The notes under the pieces were generated by a model that saw only the letters and a list, made by a program, of their open reading frames with translations, had not been told where the DNA came from and did not search any database. From the NCBI RefSeq assembly GCF_028369105.1, contig NZ_JAQNDO010000001.1, positions 6,044,501 through 6,108,500 of the forward strand: 64,000 nucleotides of DNA, in the 5' to 3' direction. Origin of the DNA: Polyangium mundeleinium. GTDB lineage: Bacteria > Myxococcota_A > Polyangia > Polyangiales > Polyangiaceae. Positions within the stretch are counted from its first letter, which is position 1. Each line of letters opens with the position of its first letter. A program made the translations under genes and the position numbers. Of this stretch, positions 11,382 through 19,518 are shown piece by piece.

Positions 11382-11382
11382 A

Positions 11383-11440
11383 CCGCAGCATCAAGAGGTC
11401 GAGCGGCGAGTCCGCAGCCAGCGTGCCCGCACGCGGGCCC
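11383..11440 (-). pseudogene. Short fragment of an aldo/keto reductase gene
   Basis: Read on the minus strand this stretch encodes GPRAGTLAADSPLDLLMLR. From PRAG onward it is identical in protein sequence to residues encoded near 12513-12565 of the intact aldo/keto reductase. Homology stops abruptly on both sides: after DLLMLR it runs into the 43-bp array, and at the other end into the 3' end of the gene at 11444. It is a leftover from a duplication or rearrangement and cannot be functional. Confidence 0.8.
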
Positions 11441-11443
11441 CGT

Positions 11444-11800
11444 CTACGTCACGCCATCGTCGGTCACCGGAAAGCCTATTTCGGAGTTGCCGTCCATCGT
11501 GAAATGTCCGGGAAAAAGATGCCGCAATTCCACTCCGATCTTGGAAATGGCAAGCTGTAATGCCTGGATCGAATCTGCGCCGTAGGCGTGCGATGAGCGG
11601 ACATTTCCCTCCTCGATCGTTATCTCGTAGGGGCAAACCCAGTAGTCAGCCGTCACGTCTTCCTCCCCTGGAGGTGGTGGCACGTGTCGAGGCCTCCCGA
11701 TCCTGATGACAGCCTTTCGCACAGGAGCGTCGAGCGTGTCCCGATACTCGAGTTCGCGTTCCGCGATGGGATCGAGAGCGATGGGGGGCGTCGCTGTCAT
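11444..11800 (-). CDS. Small conserved protein of unknown function
   Basis: A 118-residue cytoplasmic-type protein starting at an ATG. The core pattern RDTLDAPVRKAVIRIGRPR, WVCPYEITIE, then GADSIQALQLAISKIGVEL and an end with GFPVTDDG matches a small family of unknown function (the DUF6968-like pattern of a modified beta-sheet plus a DSIQALQLA helix, named from memory). Such genes often sit in scattered accessory positions. The base composition here is a little lower in GC than the flanks. It lies between two aldo/keto reductase-derived sequences and downstream of a possible Cys-rich peptide gene on the same strand, which suggests an inserted block. Confidence 0.7.
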   Translation of the reverse strand: MTATPPIALDPIAERELEYRDTLDAPVRKAVIRIGRPRHVPPPPGEEDVTADYWVCPYEITIEEGNVRSSHAYGADSIQALQLAISKIGVELRHLFPGHFTMDGNSEIGFPVTDDGVT

Positions 11801-11854
11801 GGCGTTTCTCTCTGTTCCGGTGTGGGTTTTGCGAACGGCCGAGATGTTCCGTGC

Positions 11855-12151
11855 TCACTTGTTGTGGTTACATTGCTTCAAGCAACGCCCGTGTTCCTCC
11901 GATGCCGCCCCCCGGCACAAGCTTTGTTGCAGCTTCGTTCTGTACTTTCGTTTGTCTGCACACTCTCGCGACAGCAGCTCATAGATTCGATAACAATTCG
12001 ACTCGCACACGCTACACGTCTCGGCTTGGATTGCTGTGTCCCGCAACCTCGCTTGTGCTGCAATCGTTGCAGACATCCATCCAGCCTCTTGCGGCGAGCC
12101 GAACGCGACGGATCTTCCGCCAAACGTCCCAGACAAGAGGAGCGCGCCCAA
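11855..12151 (-). CDS. Possible small Cys-rich secreted protein (start uncertain)
   Basis: The frame encodes a hydrophobic N-terminal segment (LILGLGALLLSGTFGG, partly upstream of the TTG at 12151), an Ala/Gln-rich stretch, and then seven Cys in the last 55 residues (TCSVCESNC, REC, LCRG, RCLKQC). This looks like an exported, disulfide-bonded peptide. No ATG or GTG exists at the right place; the frame stays open back to the TAG of the aldo/keto reductase at 12197. The real start may be TTG 12151 or a CTG just upstream, or the 5' end may have been lost. The gap to the next gene (11444-11800) is 54 bases. Support is the Cys pattern and signal-like region only. Confidence 0.35.
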   Translation of the reverse strand: MGALLLSGTFGGRSVAFGSPQEAGWMSATIAAQARLRDTAIQAETCSVCESNCYRIYELLSRECADKRKYRTKLQQSLCRGAASEEHGRCLKQCNHNK

Positions 12152-12196
12152 CCCCAGAATCAGCCAGAAGCCGTGCTGGCAGCTCTCGGTGCGCCC

Positions 12197-12982
12197 CTAC
12201 CCGTGCACCGTCCGCCCGAACGCCCGCATCCACTTCACCTCGTCCTCGGTGAGCGGGCCTTTTTCGAGCGCCGCGAGGTTGTCCTCGAGCTCGGCCCGGT
12301 TCTTCGGCCCCGTGAGCGCCATGTCCACGTGCGGGCTCGAGAGCTGGAATCGATAACAGTCGCCCGCGCTCATGACAGGCCCGTCCCAGCCCTTCGGGCG
12401 CTTGAGGAGCTTGCGCCACGCCGTCGCCGTGTACGCGAGCACCGAGGGCGCATGGTCTTTTACGTGCGGAAACACGTCGCGCTCGGCGCCCGGGTGCGCC
12501 GCGTTGTAACGCAGCATCAAAAGGTCGAGCGGCGAGTCCGCGGCGAGCGTCCCTGCGCGCGGGCGGTCGTGGATGCTCACGCCGATCGCGCGGACCTTGC
12601 CGCTCTCGCGCAGGTGGAGGAGCTCCTTTTGCGTCGCCTCCGTCCACGCCGAGCCCGTGCCGAGCCAGCCGAGCAGGTACACGTCGAGGTGATCGGTGCC
12701 GAGCTCGCGCAGGAGTTTTTCAGCGCCCGAGCGCACGCCCCAGCCGAACCAGCCGATCTTCGCGAAGCCAATCACCGACACCTCGTCGCGCCGCGCGCCC
12801 ATCGCCGCCTTCACGGGCGCGCGCATCCCCTTGTTCCCCGAGGTCCACAAGAAGACGTTCACGCCCCGATCGAGCGCAGCGCGGACGCCGTCCTCGTCGA
12901 TGCCGTAGTTCGCCGCGAGGCCAAGCCGAAACGCGCGCTTGCCGCGCAGCGCCGAGGGGGTCGCATGCAACCAGTCGTTCAT
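12197..12982 (-). CDS. Aldo/keto reductase family protein (intact copy)
   Basis: A 261-residue protein with the TIM-barrel reductase pattern: [21 protein letters not shown] at the N-terminus, LRELGTDHLDVYLLGWLG, GKVRAIGVSIHDRP, and CYRFQLSSPHVDMALTGPKN for the cofactor-binding end. It belongs to the short, divergent myxobacterial branch. The classical catalytic Tyr/Lys segment is altered (IGFAKIGWFGWG). The ATG at 12982 is preceded by a run of G serving as ribosome-binding site; a GTG three codons earlier is possible. Two damaged relatives lie nearby (11383-11440 and 13007-13540), so the locus went through duplication and decay. Confidence 0.82.
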   Translation of the reverse strand: MNDWLHATPSALRGKRAFRLGLAANYGIDEDGVRAALDRGVNVFLWTSGNKGMRAPVKAAMGARRDEVSVIGFAKIGWFGWGVRSGAEKLLRELGTDHLDVYLLGWLGTGSAWTEATQKELLHLRESGKVRAIGVSIHDRPRAGTLAADSPLDLLMLRYNAAHPGAERDVFPHVKDHAPSVLAYTATAWRKLLKRPKGWDGPVMSAGDCYRFQLSSPHVDMALTGPKNRAELEDNLAALEKGPLTEDEVKWMRAFGRTVHG

Positions 12983-13006
12983 GCCCCCCACGTTATCACG
13001 GTCCGG

Positions 13007-13540
13007 TCAGCGTTCGCCGAGTTCCGATGTCGTGCGGAATCCAAACCCCGAGTAGAGGTTGACCAGCCGATCCGCGATCCCCATCCCGCGCGCCTGGAGC
13101 TGCGTCGTGTCCCGCACCCGCGCCCCGATCCGATGCATCCACGCGAGCTCCTCCTCGCTCATCGGCCCCTCTTCGAGCGCCTTCAGCGCCTCGTCGATCT
13201 GCGCCGCGTCCTTCGCGCCGGCCCAGCACGCCCCGATGTTCGGGTTCGAGAGGGCGAACCGATAACAATCCGCCGCGCGCGGCAAGCGCTCGTCCGCGGG
13301 GACGAGCTTGCGATCGAGGAGCTGGCCCCACGAGGTCGAGGTGTACGTGATGATGCCAGGGCGCGGATCCGGCAGGTGCGGAAAGACGTCCTTGGGACCA
13401 TCAGGAGGTCGATGCGCGGATCACGGGCGAAGTGCTTGAACGCCGGGCGGTTGTGGCAGGAGATCATGAGCGCACGCGCGCGGCCCCGGCGCACGAGATC
13501 CGCGGCGGCGTCGAGGATCGCCTCCTTCGGCGGGAGGTAT
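13007..13540 (-). pseudogene. Truncated, frameshifted aldo/keto reductase
   Basis: The 5' half of the gene is absent: homology begins at PPKEAILDAAADLVRRGRA (about 13540). It continues through SCHNRPAFKHF to IDLLMV, then breaks. About 30 bases encoding the RYNAAHPGAE segment seen in the intact copy are missing and the frame changes. It resumes at KDVFPHLPDP and runs to a normal-looking C-terminus (GFGFRTTSELGER). The break falls at the same codon position where the 11383-11440 fragment ends. No initiation codon or N-terminal barrel strands remain, so it is a pseudogene. Confidence 0.82.
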
Positions 13541-13621
13541 CAAGCTGCTGCTCCGGATGGATGGTCCCTCCTGGCGGACGAGCGGCCGTAGCTGGTAACG
13601 CTCCTATACAACCAGGGGCCC

Positions 13622-14482
13622 TCAGCGAGCCAAGAGCTGCGCGGTAGCATCCCAGAGCTCGGCCTGCAGCGCCGGGTCGGCGCCGGGGGCCGCGGGCGTC
13701 AGCGGCCGCGCGCCCTTCACCGAGAAGTAGCCCCCGCTCACCGCGCCGAACGCCGGGTCGGTGGCAAGGCGCACGATGATCCCCGCCCCGCGCTCCGGGT
13801 CGCCGATCCGTAGCCAGCGCAGCACCCGCTCCAGGCCGGCCGCGAAGCTGAGCTCACGGCCCAGGCCGGTCACGTTGAAGCCGGGGTCGAGGGCGTTGGT
13901 GGTGACGCCGGTGCCCGAAAGCCGGCGGGAAAGCTCCCCGGTGAACATGATGTCGAAGAGCTTGGTCGTGCCGTAGCGCAGCGACGACTCCCGCGCCGTG
14001 AAGGGCGTCGTGTCGGTCAGGTCGTTGGGGATCCGGAGCGCCCCGTGGCGGCGCGACGCCTCCGAGGCGACATTCACCACCCGCGCCGAGCCCGCCGCCA
14101 AAAGGCACGCCCCCAGGCTCTGGGTGAACAGCCAGGGCGAAAGGTAGTTCACCGCCACCATTTCTGGGAAGCCCTCGGCGGTGATGCGCTGCTGGAAGGC
14201 GTGGATGCCGGCGTTGTTGATCAGTATATCCACACGGCCATAGGTGTCCGCGATCTGCGCCCCCATCCGGCGCACGTCCTGCATGAGCGCAAGGTTGCCG
14301 AAGATGAAGTCGACGCGCGCGCCCGGCGCGGTGGTGGCGAGCAGCACCCGCGTCGCGTCGGCCCGGGCGCGATCACGCGCGGTGAGGACGAGGTGTGCGC
14401 CGCGCCGTGCCAGCGCGATGGCCGCGCGCTGGCCCAGGCCGCTCGTGGCGCCGGTGATGACGGTGATCGGGTGGCTGGACAT
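13622..14482 (-). CDS. Short-chain dehydrogenase (retinol dehydrogenase-like SDR)
   Basis: A 286-residue SDR. It has TGATSGLGQRAAIALARRGAH at the N-terminus, NNAG after DILI, the Ser in VNVASEASRR, and YGTTK as the YxxxK active site. The Arg at the end of beta2 (LTARDRARAD) suggests NADPH. The C-terminal extension (GGYFSVKGARPL) and overall pattern resemble retinol dehydrogenase/WW-domain oxidoreductase-like SDRs, which act on bulky lipids; the substrate is not inferable. The ATG is followed by SSHPITVI. It lies 31 bases after the copper-enzyme gene on the same strand and may be co-transcribed with it. Confidence 0.88.
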   Translation of the reverse strand: MSSHPITVITGATSGLGQRAAIALARRGAHLVLTARDRARADATRVLLATTAPGARVDFIFGNLALMQDVRRMGAQIADTYGRVDILINNAGIHAFQQRITAEGFPEMVAVNYLSPWLFTQSLGACLLAAGSARVVNVASEASRRHGALRIPNDLTDTTPFTARESSLRYGTTKLFDIMFTGELSRRLSGTGVTTNALDPGFNVTGLGRELSFAAGLERVLRWLRIGDPERGAGIIVRLATDPAFGAVSGGYFSVKGARPLTPAAPGADPALQAELWDATAQLLAR

Positions 14483-14513
14483 GGTAACCACGATGCGGCG
14501 TTCTCTCGAGCGC

Positions 14514-15806
14514 TCAGAGCGGCGTCGCGTACAGGATATTGACGCACATCTCGTCGCCCGTCCCTTCACCGAACGTCGTCATGCCCGTGCGTCCGCGCGT
14601 GTCGTAGGCGCACGTGGTGCTGATGGTGCTGTCGGCGCCGAGATCGAGCGGCGTCTCGTTCCACCACAGGTTCTGCCAGTGGAAGTTCCATCGATCGACG
14701 TCGACGAGGCATTGCTCGGTGCCTTGTGTCTTCGCCGCGCTGCGCAATGTGCGGCCAGCCGTGTGCATGTGGGGCAGCACGCCCCAGGAGCGGATACCCT
14801 TGAATTCGGGGAGCCATTGCTGGGCGAGGACCGACAGCGGCATGTCGCCATTGGCCTCGGTGTGTGCCTGGCCGGGCGGCAACGAGATATCGGCCGTGCC
14901 CGTCGGCAGAAAGAATGCCGGTTGCAGCCCGGGGTCCTTGCTGAGCTGGAACTTCATCTTGGAGCGGTCGGTGAACGGGCCCCCGGTCGCCGGCACGTTG
15001 TAGTGCATCTGGATGATCAGCTTGCGACCCGCTGCATAGCGGAGCCCCGTGCCTGCGGGGAAAACCGTCGCGCCGCTGCCGGGAGCCCAGATGCCGACGA
15101 TCGACGCATCGACCCCGGCGCCCCCGAAACAACTGTATCCCGCCCCCTCGTCGTTCGCATCCAGGGCGAGCGCATCGGCCTCGGCCTGGTCGTCCTGCAG
15201 CATGAAGAGGAGCACGTGATGCACGATGCGCGCGTCGCCCGGCTGGATGTCGTAGCCCGTGATGAACGCTTCCGCGCCGACGCCGGGATCGACGACGAAG
15301 CAACGGTAGTCGTCCGGCTCGGCCCCGCTCGGATGAGGTGTGTAATCGACGCCCAGGTCGAACTCGACGAGCTCCCCGAAAAGCTCGGGCCCGTCCCCCT
15401 CGGTCGGCGGGGGCGCGTCCGCGGGGTCGCCGAGCGGCGCGCCGGCCTTGGCCCACCTCTGGAACAGCGCGATCTGCTCGTCGCTCAGCCACCGGGCATT
15501 TTCGAACGTATTGCAGGAGCCGTCGTTGTCGACCGGCATGGGCGGCATCGTGCGCGCCTCGGTCGCCGCCGCCATCGCGGGGGCCATCTTCGCCGCGACC
15601 GCGGCGTTGGCGAGGGAGAACTTCCCAATGCCGCCCGGCTGATGGCAGGCGGCGCACTCCGCGTTCACGAGGGGCGCGATGTCCTTGTAGTACGTGGGCT
15701 CCGCGGCGCTCGTCTGTCCAGTACCGTTCGAATCCTCTGCGCCGCTGCAGCCGATGAAGCCGACGAGAGCGACCACCGAAGTGATTGCATGCTGGGAAGT
15801 CCTCAT
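14514..15806 (-). CDS. Lipoprotein fusing a cytochrome c motif to a copper monooxygenase-like domain
   Basis: A 430-residue protein with lipobox Cys20 (VGFIGC). A heme-attachment CAACH (51-55) sits in a short cytochrome c domain (PLVNAECAACHQPGG, ARTMPPMP), followed by a domain like type II ascorbate-dependent copper monooxygenases (PHM/DBH). Candidate copper ligands are HH in RIVHHVLLFM, MHYN, and HMHTAGR. An ideal AGGAGGACAGC precedes the ATG. It would be anchored in the envelope, and the heme could deliver electrons to the copper site in place of ascorbate (inference). It is divergent from an AraC-type regulator with only a short gap, suggesting local control. The substrate is unknown. Confidence 0.85.
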   Translation of the reverse strand: MRTSQHAITSVVALVGFIGCSGAEDSNGTGQTSAAEPTYYKDIAPLVNAECAACHQPGGIGKFSLANAAVAAKMAPAMAAATEARTMPPMPVDNDGSCNTFENARWLSDEQIALFQRWAKAGAPLGDPADAPPPTEGDGPELFGELVEFDLGVDYTPHPSGAEPDDYRCFVVDPGVGAEAFITGYDIQPGDARIVHHVLLFMLQDDQAEADALALDANDEGAGYSCFGGAGVDASIVGIWAPGSGATVFPAGTGLRYAAGRKLIIQMHYNVPATGGPFTDRSKMKFQLSKDPGLQPAFFLPTGTADISLPPGQAHTEANGDMPLSVLAQQWLPEFKGIRSWGVLPHMHTAGRTLRSAAKTQGTEQCLVDVDRWNFHWQNLWWNETPLDLGADSTISTTCAYDTRGRTGMTTFGEGTGDEMCVNILYATPL

Positions 15807-15840
15807 GCTGTCCTCCTGAGCGTCGATCTTGAGACACCGC

Positions 15841-17028
15841 ATGTCATCTTCCAAGGACCCGATGCGACACTTTACGGACAGTTCACGACAGGAGGAGCAC
15901 AGGTCCACGGCGGGTGCGCCCGTGTCGAGCCAGCGGGGCCCGAGCAGCGCGCAGCCCCCTCATGCGAGGGAGCGGCGCAAGGCGCTGGCGCCACCCGTGA
16001 GGAAGACCGTTATCGTGAGCCTGATCGCGCCCTTCGTGCGCCACGCTTTGCGCACCGGGTGGTCCGACGAGGCGCTCACGGACCTGTGTGTGCGCCATGG
16101 CATCCACCGCGCCGCGTTCGACGATCTCACGGCCCGCGTCCCGCAGGCCGGGGCGAGCGCGGTGCTCGGCGAGATCTGCGCGCAGTGCGGCGACGAAAAC
16201 CTCGGCATTCACCTCGCTCGCGAGGCCGACCCGAGCTGGATGAGCATCCCGGGCATCCTCGGCATGAACCTCGCAAGCGTGCGCGAGGCTTTCGAGCTCG
16301 GTAGCTATTATGGTCGCCGTTTGAACCCCACCGCGCCGGGGGTTGGCATTCACAAGAGCGATGACGGCCTGCTTCACATCATCCACAGCCGCGATCCGCA
16401 CGAGGCATCCTGGCCACGCCAGTTCGTGGAGGCCGACGTCGCCACCGTGCTCGTGCTCGTGCGCCGCTTCACGGGTGTGGACATCAAGGCCGTTTGCGTG
16501 AGCTTCCCCCACGCAGCGCCCGCCGACGTCGGCCCGCACGTGGCGCTCTTCGGGACGACCGACATTCGTTTCGAGGCGCCGTTCGCAGGGCTCGCGCTAC
16601 CAGCGTCCATTCTCGATATCCGCCACCAGAATGCCGATCCCGGCCTCGCCGCATACCTGCGCCACCATGCCGATGCGCTGATCGAAAAGATCGGCGGTGA
16701 CGATATCGGCCATGCCGTCCGCCAGAGCCTGCGCGCGGAGCTCGAGCGCGGCGCGCAGGCGTCGCTCGGCGGTGCGGCACGAACCCTCAAGATGACGAGC
16801 CGCACGTTGCAACGGCGCCTGGCCGATGCGGGCGTTCGGTTCGGCGCGCTGCTCGAGCAAGTCCGTTGCGAGATGGCCATCGATCTCCTCCAGCGGCCAT
16901 GCGCCGACTTCCAGGACATCGCCGAGCGCGTCGGCTTTTCGGACGCGCGCTCGCTCCGCCGCGCATTGAAGCGGCGAACCGGACGGACCCCCTCGGCGCT
17001 GCGGCGGCACGACGACCGCAGCGCCTGA
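15841..17028 (+). CDS. AraC-family transcriptional regulator
   Basis: A protein of up to 395 residues. The C-terminus has the double helix-turn-helix of AraC regulators (SLGGAARTLKMTSRTLQRRL and DFQDIAERVGFSDARSLRRAL, ending GRTPSALR). The N-terminal part resembles the ligand-binding domain of regulators such as those of Pseudomonas quorum and amino-acid systems (arabinose-bd type: SIPGILGMNLASVREAFEL). The first ATG is 15841, but conserved sequence begins near the GTG at 15997 (RKTVIVSLIAPFVRHAL), which would give about 343 residues, the usual length, and would leave room for a shared promoter with the divergent copper-enzyme gene. Confidence 0.85.
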   Translation: MSSSKDPMRHFTDSSRQEEHRSTAGAPVSSQRGPSSAQPPHARERRKALAPPVRKTVIVSLIAPFVRHALRTGWSDEALTDLCVRHGIHRAAFDDLTARVPQAGASAVLGEICAQCGDENLGIHLAREADPSWMSIPGILGMNLASVREAFELGSYYGRRLNPTAPGVGIHKSDDGLLHIIHSRDPHEASWPRQFVEADVATVLVLVRRFTGVDIKAVCVSFPHAAPADVGPHVALFGTTDIRFEAPFAGLALPASILDIRHQNADPGLAAYLRHHADALIEKIGGDDIGHAVRQSLRAELERGAQASLGGAARTLKMTSRTLQRRLADAGVRFGALLEQVRCEMAIDLLQRPCADFQDIAERVGFSDARSLRRALKRRTGRTPSALRRHDDRSA

Positions 17029-17401
17029 CCGGCTGCTGCCGAGCATGCGAGCAGGCCCCGCGAATCAGGGGTGGTCGATCAAGGAGAAGCTTGCGTTTGC
17101 GCTCCGCTTCCGCCCGCCTCAGCGGGCGCAGCAGATTGCGCCTTTCGACGCCGAATGGCACGCTCCCGAGAAGCTCTTCACCCGCGGGGCAGCCCTCGCG
17201 ATGGGTGCTGGGCGCGGGAACGGAAGCGGAAGCGGGAGCGGAAGCGGAAGCGGAAGCGGGAGCGGCGACGGAAGCGGGAACGGCGGCGTTTGGCTGGAGC
17301 ATGGCGGTACCTCGCGGGAGGGGGCAGACGCCTGGGAGGCGGCGCGAGTTCCCAGGATTCTGCGCGGTCGCCCGCGATGTCCGGGTCGGGTTGTCCCGGA
17401 T
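17029..17401. repeat. Intergenic region with GGAAGC/GGGAGC hexanucleotide repeats (17217-17287)
   Basis: Between the AraC and LysR genes, about 70 bases consist of direct hexanucleotides of the GGAAGC and GGGAGC type. Either strand could be read as (GS)n or (AS)n, but no start, ribosome-binding site or convincing frame extends from it. It resembles the Gly-Ser linker coding DNA of lipoprotein genes such as that at 49128, so it may be a remnant of one, or simple slippage DNA. Nothing else is recognised in this 373-base stretch. Confidence 0.6.
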
Positions 17402-18298
17402 TCACGCCTCGATGTAGCGTTTCAGCCCTGCTGCCACGGCCTCGAAGGCGACACGGCAACGCGGGCTGTCCCGCAGGTCCATGTGCATGGCCACCCAGGT
17501 GTCGAGCGGCATCGAAAAGGCCTTGGGCAGCACGCGGACGAGGCGCGCGTCGCGCCGGGCGAGCCCGACCTGGCAGATGCCGATGCCACAGCCGGCGCGG
17601 ATCGCGGCGAGCTGGGCAAGGTCGCTGTCGGCCCGGAGGCCGAAGGTGTCGCGGCGCAGGGGGCCGAGTTGTTCGCGCAAGCTGCGGAGGAACGCTGTTT
17701 CGCGGTCGAATCCGATGAGCGCGTGGCCGTTCATCAGCTCGTTCCAGCTCCGCGGCGTGCCGTGGCGGGTGAGGTAGTCCTCGTGCGCGTGCAGGCCGAG
17801 CTCGATGTCCCCCACGCGGCGCGCGACCAGCACGTCCTGGCTCGGGCGCACCATGCGCACGGCGATGTCGGCCTCACGCTTCAGCAGGTCTTCGAGGCGG
17901 TTCGCCAGCGTGAGCTCGATGCGCAGCCCGGGGTGTTCTTCCCGCAGCGCGGCCAGGATGGGCGGCAGCACCTCGACGCCGACCACCTCGCTGGCCGTGA
18001 TGCGCACCGTGCCGCGCACCCCGTCGCCCTGGCTCGACGCCACGCGCAGCAAGGCCGCCACGGTCGCGGCCAGCGTCTCGGCGTAGGGTTGTAACGCGAG
18101 CGCTGCCTCCGTGGGCGCGAGGCCGTGCTGCGAGCGCGTGAACAAGGCGAGGCCGAGCGCCTGCTCCAGCGCCTCGATGTGCCGGCCCACGGTCGGCTGC
18201 GTGAGCCCGAGCGAGCGCGCCGCGCCGGACAAGGAGCCTTCCTTCACCACGCCGAGGAACGAGCGATAGAGCTCCCAGCCGGGTTCCGCCGTCGTCAT
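17402..18298 (-). CDS. LysR-family transcriptional regulator
   Basis: A 298-residue protein of standard LysR length. The N-terminal winged HTH (ELYRSFLGVVKEGSLSGAARS, LGLTQPTVGRHIEALE) is followed by a substrate-binding domain with VRGTVRITASEVVGVEVLPP and LPKAFSMPLDTWVAMH. The start ATG follows GTCGT. It is divergent from the epimerase-type gene at 18391 across 92 bases, the usual arrangement for a LysR regulator and its target. The inverted repeats in that gap are candidate binding sites. The effector is unknown. Confidence 0.9.
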   Translation of the reverse strand: MTTAEPGWELYRSFLGVVKEGSLSGAARSLGLTQPTVGRHIEALEQALGLALFTRSQHGLAPTEAALALQPYAETLAATVAALLRVASSQGDGVRGTVRITASEVVGVEVLPPILAALREEHPGLRIELTLANRLEDLLKREADIAVRMVRPSQDVLVARRVGDIELGLHAHEDYLTRHGTPRSWNELMNGHALIGFDRETAFLRSLREQLGPLRRDTFGLRADSDLAQLAAIRAGCGIGICQVGLARRDARLVRVLPKAFSMPLDTWVAMHMDLRDSPRCRVAFEAVAAGLKRYIEA

Positions 18299-18332
18299 AC
18301 AAAAGCGTATAGTCGATGCATAACCTCGTGCA
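18297..18332. promoter_or_regulatory. Candidate LysR-regulator sites in divergent gap
   Basis: ATAC-AAAAGC-GTAT (18297-18310) is an inverted repeat overlapping the LysR start codon. TGCA-N8-TGCA (18317-18332) follows. The region is much more AT-rich than its surroundings, as expected for a divergent promoter. Overlap with the regulator start would fit autorepression (inference). Confidence 0.4.
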
Positions 18333-18390
18333 ATTTTCATAGGAGCGAAAGGCGCCCACACTTGCAGCCATCGACACCGAGGAGGAGATC

Positions 18391-19359
18391 ATGGCGAGCA
18401 AGAAGACGGTCCTCGTGCTGGGCGCAACCGGCGGCATCGGCGGCGAGGTGGCGCGAGCGCTGCGCGATCGAGGTTTTGCGGTGCGGGCCCTGCATCGGGA
18501 TGCGGCGCGCGTGGGGGCGCGGGACGAGGGGCTCGTGTGGATGCAAGGCGACGCGATGCGCGGCGAGGACGTGCGGAGGGCGGCCGAGGGCGCGTCGATC
18601 CTCGTGCACGCCGTGAACCCGCCGGGCTACCGGCGCTGGAGCGAGCTCGTGCTGCCGATGCTGGAGAGCAGCCTCGCCGCCGCGCGGGCCGTCGGCGCGC
18701 GTCTCGTGCTGCCGGGGACCATCTACAATTACGGGCCCAATGCTTTCCCGGTGCTGCACGAGGATTCGCCGCAAGACCCGGTCACGCGCAAAGGCGCGAT
18801 CCGCGTCGAGATGGAGCGCCGGCTGCGCGCCGCGGCCGCCTCTGGGGTGCGCACCTTGATCGTGCGCGCCGGTGACTTCTTCGGCCCGCGGGCGGGCAAC
18901 AACTGGTTCTCGCAAGGCCTCGTGCAGCCGGGGAAGCCGGTCCGGACGATCCAGGACCCGGGCCGCCGTGGAATCGGGCACCAATGGTCCTACCTGCCCG
19001 ACGTGGCGAAGACGATGGTCGAGCTCATCGAGCGCGAGGAGGCGCTCCCGGCCTTCGCGAGTTACCACATGGCCGGCCATTGGGACGAGGACGGCACGCG
19101 CATGGTGGATGCGATCCGCCGCGTGGTGGCGGCCTCGACGGGCGGCGCGGCGCCCAAGGTCCGCGCCTTCCCGTGGTGGGCGCTCGGGCTCGCCGCGCCC
19201 TTCGTGCCGCTGTTCCGCGAGATGAAGGAGATGCGTTACCTGTGGCAGCAGCCGATCCGCATGGACAACCGGCGGCTGCTCGTGGTGCTGGGCCAAGAGC
19301 CGCACACGCCGCTCGACGAGGCGGTGCGGGCGACGCTCGCGGGGCTCGGTTGCAGCTGA
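18391..19359 (+). CDS. NAD-dependent epimerase/dehydratase-family protein
   Basis: A 322-residue extended-SDR or atypical SDR. It has an N-terminal VLGATGGIGGEVARAL (GxxGxxG), LVLPGTIYNYGP around the active-site Tyr, and DPVTRKGAIRVEME providing a Lys region. The later part (FPWWALGLAAPFVPLF) resembles epimerases acting on nucleotide sugars or aldehydes. A GAGGAG ribosome-binding site sits 6-11 bases before the ATG. It is divergent from the LysR regulator, so probably its target. The substrate is not visible. Confidence 0.85.
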   Translation: MASKKTVLVLGATGGIGGEVARALRDRGFAVRALHRDAARVGARDEGLVWMQGDAMRGEDVRRAAEGASILVHAVNPPGYRRWSELVLPMLESSLAAARAVGARLVLPGTIYNYGPNAFPVLHEDSPQDPVTRKGAIRVEMERRLRAAAASGVRTLIVRAGDFFGPRAGNNWFSQGLVQPGKPVRTIQDPGRRGIGHQWSYLPDVAKTMVELIEREEALPAFASYHMAGHWDEDGTRMVDAIRRVVAASTGGAAPKVRAFPWWALGLAAPFVPLFREMKEMRYLWQQPIRMDNRRLLVVLGQEPHTPLDEAVRATLAGLGCS

Positions 19360-19518
19360 ACGCCTCCGTCCGCCAAAAAAGGAGAAAAAGAAACCGAGGG
19401 CGAGGAGGCCGCGCGTGATGGGCCCCCTTGGAGTTGCCCAGGCTCCTGCCCTAAGCTTCGCCTTCGAGGGGGAAGGCGGGCCAGGCGAACCCCGTAAGGC
19501 GACTCCCGCCGCGCGTGC

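Noticed and set aside
16787..17302. Minus-strand Ala/Ser-rich frame over the hexanucleotide repeat
   Set aside because: Most of it is antisense to the AraC gene and its apparent pattern comes from the simple repeat.
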